64,000 nt of DNA from Balanoglossus misakiensis (lineage: Eukaryota > Hemichordata): NCBI GenBank assembly GCA_040954595.2, contig CM082583.2:4774001-4838000 (forward strand), in the 5' to 3' direction. Positions 13,875-27,100 of the stretch are shown here, piece after piece. The notes under the pieces were generated by a model. It had not been told where the DNA came from and searched no databases. It worked only from the letters and a program-made list of their open reading frames with translations. A program made the translations under genes and the position numbers. Each line of letters starts with the position of its first letter. Positions within the stretch are counted from its first letter, which is position 1.

Positions 13875-14350
13875 TATAGCTGCAAAGAGGTGAAGTGGTC
13901 GTCTTCTGACTGATTATTTTGTCCACCTTTTCCATCAATGTACATTCACTTCTGTCCTGATGTACTTGAATTATCGGTGAACAGGGTGTTTGCTCTCCTT
14001 GGCACTGAAGTTGTGATTTATTGATGATTGATAGCTCGATGTTGTAATTTTACTCAATGACACTGGTCTTCAATTTGTCATGTTAAATGTACCTGCAGAG
14101 TGAAAATGGTGTGTTTCAGTAACTTTGCTAATGTAACCAAATAATTTAGCATGAAAAGCTAGTAGACTTGATACAAAGGGGGCAATGAATCCCCAAGGCA
14201 GTTAATAGAAGCTCGTGAGGAAAAACGAGGTCCAAAAGAAATCGTCCAAAAATAACATACTTTAGTTTAAATAGCACACATGGCTATTTTCATGTTTTTA
14301 CGGGCCCAAGCCAAGCCAGGCTTGGGCCCGTATTGGTTTCGTTGGGGTTT

Positions 14351-14377
14351 TTCTTTCTTTCTTTCTTTCTTTCTTTA
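14351..14377. repeat. TTTC microsatellite
   Basis: About seven TTTC units near the left end of the 14.3-15.5 kb element. Confidence 0.9.
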
Positions 14378-15110
14378 TTCTTGGTTCATTTCTTTCGCGC
14401 TCTAGATCTCAGACACCGCTGCAGGTACAGTTCTCAAACTTGCTACAGTGGTCAAGGTCAATGAGTAGATGTGCAGTGACTTGTGAATACTTAATTAGTC
14501 ACGTGACATGGCGGCCATATTGGATTTTCTGAAAAAATGCAAATCTCAGATCTCAGAAACTACAAGTCAGATCGACTTCAGATTTGGCGTGCTGGTAGTA
14601 TACCCTCTGCCCATCATTTTTGTAATTGGATATTTTGCTGTCAATGTTGCAGTTTTTTTGCTACAGTTGTTTTTCTGAAATCTGGTCAAAATTTCAAAAA
14701 TCTTCTTCTCCAGAACCGGTGATAACCGAGTCACGCCGTTTGGGGTATGTGGTCACCTAACTGATGTCTATCAAGTTTGCGAAGATCATTGTGATTGGTC
14801 GAAGATTATGGCGGCCATATTGGATTTTCGAAAAACCATAGTAAAACTTCAAAAATCTTCTTCTCCAGAACGGGTGATAACCGAGTCACAAGATTTGGTG
14901 TGTGTGGTCATTAAACGGATGTCTATCAAGTTTGCGAAGGGGAATGTGATTGGTCGAAGATTATGGCGGCCATATTGGATTTTTTGAAAAACGATTAAAA
15001 AGTAAAAATTCCTTTTCTAGCCTAAAAATTGATAGCACAGAAATTCTTTTTATGGATATGAATCATCATATGACAAGAATAACCTATAAATATTTTGGTA
15101 ATTTTGGCAA

Positions 15111-15123
15111 TGACCTTTGACCT
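15111..15123 (-). promoter_or_regulatory. DR1 nuclear-receptor half-site pair
   Basis: The - strand reads AGGTCAAAGGTCA, two AGGTCA half-sites spaced by one base. This is the consensus for RXR heterodimers and HNF4. It lies inside a repeat element and an identical copy occurs at 15,382. Binding is inferred from the motif only. Confidence 0.35.
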
Positions 15124-15381
15124 ACTTTTGACGAATCATTTTTCTGCATATCTAATTCCAGGCTAACCAATAGGGCTATAAGTTTGGTTTTTGATGTATG
15201 TGGATTTGTATGTGATCAAAAAATTTTGCTACTTTTCATGACCCCTTTGACCTCTGGTGACCTCATTAAATATGCATATACCTAATTACAGATGAACCAA
15301 TAGACCTAGAGGTTTTGTTTTTGTTATACATGGACCAGTATGGGGTCAAAATATTTTGCCCAAATGTTGGGTGACCTCGGG

Positions 15382-15394
15382 TGACCTTTGACCT
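15382..15394 (-). promoter_or_regulatory. DR1 nuclear-receptor half-site pair, second copy
   Basis: Identical AGGTCAAAGGTCA on the - strand. It is preceded by another GTGACCTC half-site, so three half-sites cluster here. Confidence 0.35.
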
Positions 15395-18298
15395 ACTTAA
15401 CACTATATTAGCACCTGATCAGATAATAGAGCTTGGGCCCGGACAATGCTGCTTGCAGCTTTAATTTTTTCTGATATTGTTTGAAATCTAGCATTCTCCT
15501 GAGAAAGGCTTCATTTCATGACGTTGCCAAACCCCATCCCTGCCCCATGAGAGAGAGACACATTGAGAGATGAGATAATGTTTCTCTGGTAATCTTTGGT
15601 CATCTTGCTGGCTTTTATTTTCAATTTTCTGATGTAGCCCTAATCTGAATGCCTATAATTGATGTTCATGGCAGTCTGTGTTGTGTACCTCTGGAATGGC
15701 AGCTTCCAGCCAAAGGAAAATGTCCGCCCTCTTCTTTGCATAACAGTCGAAAGGAATTAGCATGCATATCTACTTGAGAGTTGCATCATTTTGATAATAA
15801 CCAGGATGATTAGGCCATGATAGATCTTTTATGAACAAACTAAGGGTGGGGTTAGGGGATTAAGGTATCTTCTGAACTTGATTGATGTGGATAATTTATC
15901 GGCTCATATATTGTTGGAAAACAAATTGTGGTAATGCACTTTCAACTTTTCGGATTTTGACCAATTTACCCAGTTTATCTGTCAGCTCTTTCCTGCAGTG
16001 TCGGTTGAATTTTGCAGCTGACATGCAAATTCAAGTATTCAGAGCTTTGTTTTGCAAGTAAATGTATTGGAGTCTGTTTACTATAAACTTTCACTGATGA
16101 AACGTGCTAAAGCAGGCTACTGTGGATTAATTATATATGTATGATAACAGACGTGCAAATCTTAACAATCTTAGTGAATGAGAAAATTTGTGCTATTTTG
16201 ACAGAAAGACCTCAGAGTGGGAGAAAAAGAGATTTCTAATAAAAAAAATGTGCCGTACAATGTTAAGAAAATAGATTGATAAATTGCATATGTGATCGCA
16301 CCACCCACCCCAATGCTCGCCACCACCCATAGAAAAATGAAAAAAGTCACCAAGTATCAAAGGATATCATAATAGTTTAGACTAATATGCCATCAGATTG
16401 AGTGTTGTGATGTATGGCTGTCTTTTTGAAGTCTTTTGTAATCTTGAGCGAGAATTTGCACAGTGCTTGTCAAACAGTGAAAGCATTGCTCCAATTTTTG
16501 TTTCATTAGTGTGGGGCTGTTCAATATTTGTCTTAGTGATTCTTTTGTTGGTGGAAAAAAAAAACTCTTCTCGTGTAATGAGGATGTGGACTCGTTTTGT
16601 GACGTTTCCTGCTGGGTAGGCTAGAGTGCAAGAGCTGTGGATTTTTACTGGCTGTCTGTTGACTTTCAGCATTTCTCACTAGTTGGTAGCAATTTAAGGT
16701 GCACGTTTTCAAATATAATGAATTTCCTTGCTGCTGCGCTAAACTGTTTTTTTTTATCAAAAAGCGATCGGGGCTGACATCATACGGTCAAATATGTGTT
16801 ATCAGAGATGCACCCACAGTTCTTCTGAATGTATAGAGTTAGAAAATTCTGCTTTGTGACACGTGTGAATGTACTATAAAATGGGAACATTTCACAAAGT
16901 AAGCAAGCGCAAAAAAAATGCAAAAAAAAATAGTCACGAAAGAACAATGTGTACGATGTTTTTCAGAGATAAGAAAATGCGAAAAGTAATAGTTGCGAAA
17001 AAGTCGTCTGTGTTGATATCGCAAAAATTTCCCGTTTTACAGAATGTGGAATGATGTTTGAATAATGTCCCCTGAGGGAATAGCTTTTTCTTGTGCCAAA
17101 AAATTACTCGGGTATCTGGACCTAGCATTTTAATAAGCGCACAGACTAACTGTCAACCAGCTGAAAATAATATGCCCTTGCAGGTTCTTTCAAACCAGTT
17201 AGGAAATTTTTAAAATAAAATATTACTTAGTGTTATGGGCACTGTGGAAAAATATTTATTGTGAAAAAAAAATTGATGTGTTTACTACTTAAATAATTCA
17301 GACGTACGTTGTGCCAGGATTAGACTGGAGGATGTACATAGTTGGTGAGATTTAAACAGAAAGACTCTTGATTCGCCCTGTAATTGAGGGAAGATTTTCC
17401 AGTATTTTAAAGAGAAAGAGTCCAAACACTGCGACTTTTATGAAAGCGCTCCGTAGATGTAACCGTTCGGGGTTAGAGTTTGCCGAGAAAGCTGCACAGG
17501 AAATGACACGAAGTGTTTCTGTCAAGTGTCGTAGTAGCCGAGGTTGTAAAAGCAATTTGGAGTCTCGAGTGGACGTGTTCCACCCAATGAAACGGCCTGG
17601 GCACAGGGGCATGACGGAAGAACAGCTTGTCAAGATGTCAGGTATCACCTACTTGTCTCTCGCTTGCCACCCCCTCCCTCTCTCCCCGTATCGAGGTGTG
17701 CGTCCTCTCAAGAATGCCACGGCCTTCACGTGACAAGCGTGGCTGTCACCCAGAGGCCTGTGCAGAAAAAATAAATGCTGCAGATTTGAAAAAATCAGCA
17801 GTTGGCATCACCTGCAGCTTTTTTGGAGGGGGGAGACAGTTGAGCAGCAAATCGGCCATGAAAAGAGGTCTGCCAGACTGCCAGTACATGTACATCCATT
17901 GGGAATTGCGGTCCGCTCCTTGGTGATGATATCTACTAGATGTTTCCTGTTTCCATGGGTCTCCGTCACATGGCATCGAAATAAAATCTGGAGACAGCAT
18001 AAAATTAGGTGTAATACTAATATTGGTTGATTGGGCTGTTTTTAGGGCATATCGTCGATAATAAGCCAGCAGTGATGAACAAGTTCAAAAAAATTTTCCA
18101 TTAAATTTTATTTTTGTGTGTGGAAGAAAACCATGAACATATATGTCCAGTTGGAAATGAATGAGGGAATGACGCGTGGATTTGAAAATGCCCTAGATTG
18201 CACACAACAGACAGCCCCTTGATTCACATGTTGCAGCCTAGCACTTCAACCTTAACACTTCACTCTATAGCAAGGTATTCCGATGACTCATTCGCACT

Positions 18299-18318
18299 CC
18301 CCCCCCCCCCCCCCCCCC
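18299..18318. repeat. Poly-C run
   Basis: Twenty consecutive C. Confidence 0.95.
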
Positions 18319-19104
18319 TGAATCTAATTAGGATGATTATAGCACCATTCTAAGAAGTTGTTCACATTCCAAGGACGACCTTCCAGTGACCTTTCTCCTA
18401 AACCTCGGCTATAATTTGGTTTCTTGTGTAATTCTGGGGCAGTTGTGTGAAAGTGATCATGCCTTTAAGTTGGGGCCTGCACGCGACCCCTTTCTTCTCT
18501 TCACTTTTTAAAGGGACTGACAATGGGTTATTCCATATTTCTTGGTTACAAAAATAAAATCGTCTGACACTCATACTTCTGATGAGAAACAGCAGAAAAA
18601 AATACATGTACATGAACCTCATTTAAAGAAAAATAAATACAGAAATATTGAAGAATTTTTTTCTGTTTGAAGAAAAAGAAAATAGCCTGTGTGACAATAT
18701 CCTGCTGTAGTTGCCATGAAAACATTGCTTGGTCAGAATAAAAAAAGTGTATTGAAGTCTCATTGTATGCACATGTATGGGTATATTGATTGGACTCCAA
18801 TAGGAAATGTATTTCAAAATTTCTCTCAATGGCCGCTAATGTCAGTTTGTAAATTCTCAAATTATTGATACCTCTTGATTAAGAGGAGTGAAATAATATT
18901 TTGATGGAGAAATTGTGAGACGGGGTCATATCCTATTGTGACAAAGTTGGGGCACAAATTTCAAGGCATGTTTTGCGCTTGAAGAATTTTCATATTGCTT
19001 TCAATCATGGTGATACTGTTTTTGTTTGCATTGTGAAGAAAAACATACTGTGTCAATAGTGTAGCTATAATAGTTTTCAAATTGATTAATTTCTTATAAA
19101 TAAT

Positions 19105-19181
19105 GTGAAATTCACAATTTGGTGTAAAAATTGTAAAAATATATGCGAAATTCTCACAATTTGGTGCAATATTGTAAAAAT
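19105..19181. repeat. Imperfect 37-bp tandem duplication
   Basis: The block GAAATTCACAATTTGGTG followed by an AT-rich ATTGTAAAAAT tail occurs twice, with a few differences and one inserted base. Confidence 0.75.
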
Positions 19182-21027
19182 CAGACCACCCTACGAATTA
19201 TTGCCCATCTTTTTATGAAATATTTTTTTCATATATCAGTACATGTACTATGATGTCATATGTAGGCTTGGAAGTGGGATACCTCTGACGCATGACTTTT
19301 CATGTGACACAGGAACATTGCGTATGTGCAATATAATGAGTTTATGATAACGTATCCATCTTACTGGAATGTCACCAGGGAACGAAACGTACAATGAATG
19401 TGAGAACTCTTGCATTTCATAATTTTTATTTCACCAGACCCGATTTACAAGTAATACGGGAGGTTTTAATCCTCGTTCAGCCAAGTGTGTTTACGAAATA
19501 CTAGCTGCTGATATTAGGTAGTACACAGTCACCTGGGAGGTGGTCATGGAATATTGTTATGAATATTTCATAGTATATGCAATGGGCTGCTTCCTGCGCG
19601 ACTCCAGTGTGATAGCTCAAGTGCTATTCGTTTTCATTGATTAATAAAGCCTCTGTGAGCATTACCAGTCGGCCGGCTGGATCGCCAAATATCCATTGTC
19701 ACTTGTGGCTTGTTTTTTCCGCATTGATCTGTCGCCGGACCGTGCTTCTGGGAAATGATTGTACTTCTTTTTATTTCGGTTGATAAAAAATTAGCATAGA
19801 TTGCATGCACTTGGAACATCGATTTTGTGTTCGGCCAAATTCTAACAGCCTGTCCTTTCTGTACATATTTTTTCTCTCTCTGCATTTTGTAATTTGTCAT
19901 ATTAGAGGGGCCAAAGTGAGGATGAAATCTCACGGCCGGTGCCCACCAACAATGGAGCTGTTAGAAAACAATTACATGTGGCTTGTATCACTTCAATTAG
20001 AATGTTGAATGAAATATTCATGAACTATAATGTACAGTTGTGGTTGGTAATCTCCAGGTCTTTGGATAGTGTTTTCCAGAGTCGTCCTCCCACTCAAAAA
20101 ATTAACATAACGAGGGTTTTATACTTTGCGATATAAGGACTTGGTGACAGGGGTCGTCTGCACTGCCTATCAACATGGTTTCACCTCCACTCTTGATGAT
20201 GAGTCAACACAGCCTGTTGGCATGGAAACTAGTTTATGTAGTGAGGCATCATGGTCTTTTTTTATCGCAAGGCCCCCTATCTCCTTGATTTGACAAGAAA
20301 AACGGCAAAAAATAACTTCTCTATATAACACACATTTCCTGCCATGTTCACGTTTATGAGTAAATGTTAATTCCAGTCCACAGCAAGGGAGCAAAATATG
20401 GATTATTCTACCTATGTCAATTTTAATTATTTAAAAAAATCATTGCTGTCGGTAATATTGTATTTTTTTTATCTATCCTGTGTCTGGAGTTGTATTGGTG
20501 TGTTAGATGCAAATTGACACGTGTATCGCTTGTGATATTTCTCACAAGAAATGGATCAATTTGCTTTCAATTTACTGTGTCAAGAAAATTGTGTGTTCTA
20601 ACATCTATTCTGGTAAAATAAATTTGAATTGGAGAATAAGGCGTTTCTTACACACACTAGCTTACCCACTATTTGCGCGTTAGTTTGAGATCAACCTCAA
20701 TAATCACATGTAAAATATATGACAGCAAAATCACACCCCAAAATATTTAAAAAGGTGAAAACGCTAGTGGTGAGCTTGGTACCCCTGAATAATTTCCCAC
20801 CGTACATAATAGTGCCTCCATAAATTGAAAATCCAGCCACTTAATGCGATGTGCTGTGTCACCGGTCAATTTTCATAATTATGCTGATATTGAATTGCTG
20901 TGCCGTTGTTGAATGGGAGAGCGGTCACATGAGCAAGCTCATTGTAATTTCTAATTTTCTCGGTGTATTGTTGCAGACGGTAAGCCCCACCTGCCTGGGT
21001 GCCAGAGATATTGTTTAAAGGACAGCC

Positions 21028-21035
21028 TATATAAG
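21028..21035 (+). promoter_or_regulatory. TATA box of hnRNP K
   Basis: TATATAAG lies about 33-37 bases upstream of an initiator-like TCAGTC (21,063-21,068) and about 150 bases upstream of the hnRNP K start codon. The spacing fits a focused RNA polymerase II core promoter. Confidence 0.6.
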
Positions 21036-21060
21036 AGCGAGCCATCCATCAACTCTATCT

Positions 21061-21181
21061 AGTCAGTCGTTTGCCGGCTACGGAGACGACCCTCCAACAT
21101 TTTACTGTCAAACGTGTGTGTTTGCGCTTGAGCCCCGACTGTGAGCAAGCAGCAGCAGCAGCCCAACAGACAAACATCAAT
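21061..21181 (+). other. hnRNP K 5' UTR (inferred)
   Basis: The probable transcription start lies near 21,061-21,065, inside an AGTCAGTC initiator-like sequence. The leader is about 120 bases, has no upstream ATG, and carries a short CAG repeat just before the start codon. The start codon has A at -3, a favourable context. The exact start site is inferred from the TATA and initiator spacing. Confidence 0.5.
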
Positions 21182-21194
21182 ATGCAAGACGAAG
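21182..21194 (+). CDS. HNRNPK: hnRNP K exon 1 (coding part)
   Basis: Encodes MQDE plus the first base of a Gly codon (phase 1). The donor is G|GTAAGC, and it joins in frame to exon 2. Confidence 0.85.
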
Positions 21195-24100
21195 GTAAGC
21201 TCTAATCGCCGTTTTCCTCGTTTACCCCGGCTGTCGTTTTATTGTTTGTGCCTTGTCTTGTCTTTACGTGGGTCTTTGTCGCTTCTCTGTGTTTTGTCTT
21301 AATGTGGTGTTAATTTCTCTTCATGAATGTGTAGGGGTAATTTAATTCTGTGGTAATTTAGAGGTTCAAGCAAGTCTGTGTATGTTGTGTGTGTGTGTCA
21401 CTCTTACATCTGTGTCTCTTCATTTTTCTGTAAGTGTGGTTTTATTTCACCGAGTGAATGACGAACAACTTCAACCGATGAACTGATTGGCGTTATTTTG
21501 AACATAATCCGAGTATAACGGTCATTAAGGGGGATACTTTTTTCTACTTAGGTAATGATAAGTAAAGATCAATTTTTTTTGAGCGGTTTACACCGGGCAT
21601 GAAAAATGGTACTTGAAGACTAATATAGCACCTTTATGCTGACAATTTGTATATCGGCGTGTTGAATGGAGTCTGTGGAAAATTTACCGTGAGAGGAGTC
21701 ACGTGTGTGTGTGGGTTTTTTTTTTTCTTTAAAAAAAAGGAACATAGCAACAAGCGTAATTAGTGTGCAGTTCGTGTAGGTTACGGTGAAAAACTAGAGC
21801 AGTGGAAGATCAGTAATGAATTGGCAGACCCAGTGTAATGATTCCTGGAAGACAGATCAGAAGTGAATTAAACTGCCGCCTTTTGCGGTGGCACTGCCGG
21901 GGTAGGATGTCGCGGCTCTCGCTACATCCACTGGTGAGGAGGAGGAGGAGGACCCCCCTCCCCTTATACTCCAGCTATTTTCTGTTGGCTTTGTGTGTGT
22001 GGCTACTACCGACGGTCTCTGTGAATGGGTTCTCCTTATGATTTCATTAGCGAGGGGGATGCTGAAATGCCGGGCTGCATATGTTCCTTTATCAAATCCC
22101 AGCTTAACGTCATTATAGTGTGTCTTGTAGCCATTAGTCTCTTCATACACCAGTTGTATTGCAACCATCGGATTTTTTTTTTTTTTTTTGCCGCGGCGGT
22201 CTCATGAGACCCCACCGTGGCGAACACACGCATCAGAAATTTCATGGCAGAGGTGGGAAGTCCACGCTGCACTTTTTTTTTATATTCACCGCCAAGTTGA
22301 AAGTGAAAAGAATCCTGCCGGTGTGTATGTATCTCTTTGATCTGTGCGGGAGAAATCCAGCATTTTACAACCCGACGTGTAATCAGACTTCTGTGCTGAA
22401 TAAATTGTCAGCTGGAAAGCTTTTATGCTTTGTTAATGACAGAGTGCCGTGAAGGGTGTCAAAAAGGGGGTCTGAGATACGAACGCCGCAGCGCTAACTT
22501 GCCGATGTTTATTTCTGTGCAGCTCCTGACTTTCACACCGTAGATTTGAACACCTCTTCTATGTTCTGTATCTAAGCTGTCTATTTATTGATTTTTAAGA
22601 GCAGTAGTTGGTTGCCTTTATGGTAGTAATTTCCCTCCAGCTTTTCGGCATTGATCCTGTAGTGTATTTTCTCCCGGGTCCACTGGCTTTCATCTTTTTC
22701 CTCGATATCCCACCAAATATTGAAGGAACTGGAAAAAAAAACGCATTTATATTGAACGCGCAGGGAAGGGCATTATTTGACTGCGAAGTGAAATGTATAA
22801 TTGCGCAGAAATGAGTGTACATAACATTATCAGGGAGTGTAGAAATGAGAGAAAAAAATTCCCTTGAATACATGGCAGCTGTTGTATGTGAAAGCAATGA
22901 ATATACCATGAGATAGCTGAGCTGTGTTCACGATGGAACTCAGAAATAATGAGAACAAACACACGCTATGTAATTATGGGAGCTGGCAGATTTCTCCAAC
23001 TTTCCGACACACAAAGACGTAGGACAAGCTATTCGATAATGTTAAGTGGGGACATATTTTTTAGAGGAAAATAATAGTTTAGTTTGCCTATTGATTTTTT
23101 TCTTTCTGAAACACATGCACATTTACTGAGGCTGGCGTATAGTGTGAGAGTAAGCAAGCCCCAGAGAGGCAAGGGTTTAAGAAAATTGTGTAAGGTTGGA
23201 TCATTAGATTATTAGAAAGTAACGACTTGGCATTCATTGTGAGAAAGGTGTTATTACGGTGCCTTGCTGTAAGCCTTTATGAAGGAAGACAATGGCCACA
23301 ATGGCGCTGCAAAATGATTTGGTAGAGGTATTCATAGATTTAAACATGAATTAAAATGTGCCTCATTAGCAGGAAAATGTTCTTTCAACTTGCGGCACAA
23401 AAGAAGCAGGCTGGTGAATTATATCGCGGCGAGAGGGAGAGGAGAGTCTGTGGCCCAGCCATCGCACGGGGGAATGTCTGCCTGTGATACCTGAACGACC
23501 GTGGACAGTTGGGGAAAATCCATTTGTACCTTGGAAACAGTGAAATATGGGGGGGATTTCATGACTAAACGCTAAGGAGAGATGAAGGCTGAGATAGTGC
23601 TGATCGCCTGAGAAGAAAGGGATGAGATAAATCCGGGGGTATAATGTTGCCAAGGATATTTATCATACTGGGTCTGGCAGCGCCTAGAGTTTTTAGCTGA
23701 TGGACTATCTGCGCTGGCACCGGCATAATACAAATAATGGAATAAACCCGTCGTCGTCGTGTGCAGTGTAGAGTGTCTGCCAGTCTTCTGTTTAATAAGT
23801 AAACACGGTGTTGGGGGGGGGGGGGGAGGCGCTTTCAGCCTTGAAATCTTTACTTTGCTCTAGGCGTGCCCACCTATTGGTGAGTTGCGCGTGGATTGTG
23901 GATGTCTGAGAACGCCGACCCCTCCCGGTTGGTGGCACAGCGTGCGACAGGATGGCAGAAGAGAGCCTTGTATTCTTCCTTGGCTTCTGCACTGTGCAAA
24001 AAAAAAACCTGCGTGGAAAACGCGTCTCCAGAGCAACAGGTCATGTGACAGTGCACCGTTAATCTGTAAACAGCATGGGGAGGTCAAGTTCAGTGTGATT

Positions 24101-27100
24101 TAGTGCAGCTGCTCATAGCCAGGGAGTTTCATCTCCTATTGCAGCAGTGCAAGATTTTTTTTAAAATATATTCTAGCTGGGCGGTATTCTTGGAAAAATC
24201 TTACCCATGATAAAAAGCATAAATCAGAAATGTATCGTCTTCTCGCGTAGAGGCCACATGCCCAGGGTTTGCAAACCATACCCATGAAATTTCATATTTT
24301 TTTCCCTGCCAATCATCTGATATGGCAGCTTGTACTGTATATGTCAAAGTGGCTGAAATTGGTGTCATTTATAATTTATTAGACAGAAATGTGATCTTTT
24401 CCATTAGAAGCCAGAAAATAATTGTCATTTCACTTAGAGGAAACCTATGTATACAGTTACAGAAACTTTTCTGTACAAAGTATCTCGTTACTTAATTAAT
24501 TTTAACAAATCAAAATGTTCAACCGTCATTATGCGCAAGCTGGCTTTCAGAAGAGGAATAAATTTGAAATTGGGTATTGGTGGGAAAAAAAATGGTTTTA
24601 TATCTAACCGTTATGGCAGTTGTCTGAAACCATAACGACCTCTGTGTGACAAGGCAGTTCCCATGCATCAGGGAGAGGCAGCGATGATTTGATTTGGACG
24701 TGAGGTTATTGCCATATTATCTGGATAAATTGCTGGTGATACTGAGCACTTAACATCTCTGACAAGGCACTAGCAGTGACAGACTGTGAACAGAAAAGCC
24801 TGGTTTGTGCAGCCAGTACGTAACACACTCTTCTTTTTTCTCTCTCTGTAATAATCCACGCCCACACACACGCGAAATGCTGTGTATCTTGCTGAAGGAT
24901 TTCATGACAACATCCAATGAAATTGACGTTATGTTAACCAGCCATATTTGTGTCTATATAAGGCATCAAGTCCACGCAATTTTCAAGACCAAGTCAAATT
25001 TCTCTTTTCATGTCGTGAAGGAATATGGCTTAGATATGATGCACCTTGTCTTCAAGAAGAAAAAAAAAAAACGGAAAAATCACCTAAAATCTGCAGATTA
25101 ATCCAGAAATTATTCATGAAATACATATCTGAGAATATCAGCAATATCTGAGTAATATTTTTCAGATACAGAATGTAGTTGAGATGCTACATAAATTTAT
25201 CAGTTCATGTATGCATAATTTAAGGATATCTTATGAAAGATAAGCAACTATTTAATTACAATATAAATGAACTCGATGTGAGTTTCAAAGAAAATTTAGT
25301 ACCATGTATATGTATTAAGTAAGGTACAATATGTTTTTTTCACATCGGTGCTAAAAGATTGTATCTGTAAGATGTATATTTCGTGACTCGTCATGTCAGT
25401 GCAAAAAGATACGAAGAGCTAAATATGTTGTGCAGGTAGAACCTTTATGCTGGTGCGACGATCTTTTAGGGAATTATCACCACAGGCGTTTCACCCACAC
25501 GTCGGTCTGTATGGATCAACTGAAAAAGCTGATGGAGGTGGAAAAATGGTTAACAGAGTAAAATATAGAATGAGGGGTGGGCAGTGTCCATCTGGTTCAA
25601 GTTTGGTATGGTGATGGTTGGACTTGAACTGGCGTGTAGCAGTTCTTAAAGTGATTGTCAGCAAATGGTGAAAAAGCTGTGAAGGTTCTGTTAGAGATAT
25701 ATGGTCACCTATGCAAATTTAACCACAGTTGCCATGGTAAGCGCGGATCTAGCCAATCACAGATTTCCCTGGGTGGCCAAATGAAAAAAAATGCACCATC
25801 ACATGGTCATATGAAGATGTAGACGAGCCTGTTTTAACCATACATGTATGTGTGAGCATATGTAAGTTGGCGATGTCTGTAATCCTCCTAAACCCCAATT
25901 CACTTGCAAGTGGCATCTTAGGATTCTATCTTCTCAGTGCAAAAGGAAATGAAACCAGAACACTGGAAAAGTGAATCTATTTGGATGTGAAAAACACGAC
26001 AGAGTAGCAGGGTAGATTTTGTCTCCTCTCTGTCCACACAGATACGAGCAGCAGCCTGTTTTGTGTCAGACCAGTTGTTTTTTCTGCCTAATGAAAGTTT
26101 AATAGGTGATTGGTAATTATTTGAGTATGATCTGTCGTGGAGATTGCCCGGCACAACTACCATTACTTGTGTAATCATTGTACTTCCTAACTGGCACGAT
26201 AAGATCGGCGAATAGATTAGCAGCCGGCAAAGGGCTATCCCAGGGTCCTCTGCGGTGAATCCCTCTGCCGTCGTCGCCACTGCCTTCCTCGTGGAAATCC
26301 ATGAGGCCAGTGTGATGGGAAATTTTTGCGCCAATATCAAGGCAGTTTTGATCAGAGTCAGGATGCATTTAATTTGGGATATATTTTCGTTAAGATATTT
26401 TATAGGAAAAAAACAGTTGGCTGAGAAATTGCAGAGATAGAGTGATTTCTGCAATTCTGCATTACTTTCATCTTGTACAGGTTGTTAAGGCCGTGTGAGC
26501 ATAGTGTAAATTTTGCTGAACAGATTTTGTGTGGAGAACTAATTGATTTTGGCATGTCCTTAGCATGGCTCTTCCCACATGTCCTAATTTTCATTACCAG
26601 CAGGGAAGGAGGGAATTTTTTTTTTGGATTTTTTTTTACAAAAAGTGGACTCGGATCCATGTGCTCGTGTGTCATAAGAAATCAGGGGACTTCTGTTATC
26701 AAATTTGATGAATACTCCAGCAGATGTTTGGAAATTGAGGTGGTCTCGGAGGGCATTTCATCAGCGCAAGCACAAAAGCCTTTAATGGCATTAAAAACAC
26801 CCTAGCTCAGAGGCACCAAGTATTTGATATATCCACCAGCTTTCAGCATGGGTGTGCGTTATCGTCAGTTACTACAGGCTAAGTAAACTGTCCTCCCAGA
26901 CCTGATGGCTCTTTCAAGAATTCACACACAAAAAATTGCATCTCCTGAACTGGGAATTTTTCAAAGGATTTTTTCCACCTTTTTCTGTCGGTGCCACAGA
27001 ATATCAAGGGAAAAAATGTTGATTGCCAGTATTGATAAAACTAACAGTCAATATTTTTTGGCCCCAGAAAGGGGGAGGAAACAAGAATCAATGTGAAGTG

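Larger units (their letters stand above)
8891..14300. other. Non-coding region, no gene seen
   Basis: No recognisable coding sequence on either strand. It contains many copies of the palindrome TACATGTA (for example 8,939, 9,652 and 9,780), a GGT repeat near 10,520, a GT/CA palindromic tract at 11,137-11,182 and a 22-bp tandem repeat at 13,803-13,874. Confidence 0.5.
14301..15466. mobile_element. Non-autonomous repeat element, about 1.2 kb
   Basis: The left end is a perfect 12-bp inverted repeat (CGGGCCCAAGCC, six-base loop, GGCTTGGGCCCG). The right end has the same GCTTGGGCCCG block followed by a T-rich tail. Inside are a TTTC microsatellite, three copies of ATGGCGGCCATATTGGAT (14,508, 14,808 and 14,963), a duplicated unit of about 155 bp, and a second duplicated unit of about 130 bp between 15,140 and 15,395. 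No transposase or reverse transcriptase is encoded. The class is unresolved. The sharp ends and internal repeats argue for a transposon or satellite-like unit. Confidence 0.6.
15467..21027. other. Non-coding region upstream of hnRNP K
   Basis: The longest frame here (17,368-17,733, + strand) resembles no family I know and has no supporting context. The region holds a C run at 18,299-18,318, an imperfect 37-bp duplication at 19,105-19,181 and AT-rich sequence. It is probably intergenic and may contain distal control elements of hnRNP K. Confidence 0.5.

Noticed and set aside
17368-17733. 121-residue open frame upstream of hnRNP K
   Set aside because: No recognisable motif and no promoter or poly(A) context; random open frames of this size are expected in 64 kb.
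20980-21000. TTGCAG|ACG|GTAAGCC resembling a micro-exon
   Set aside because: A three-base exon directly upstream of the TATA promoter is implausible and unsupported.
25918-26454. 178-residue open frame on the - strand in hnRNP K intron 1
   Set aside because: The longest frame outside the named genes apart from the retrotransposon, but no domain, signal peptide or family resemblance, no splice context, and ordinary intronic composition.
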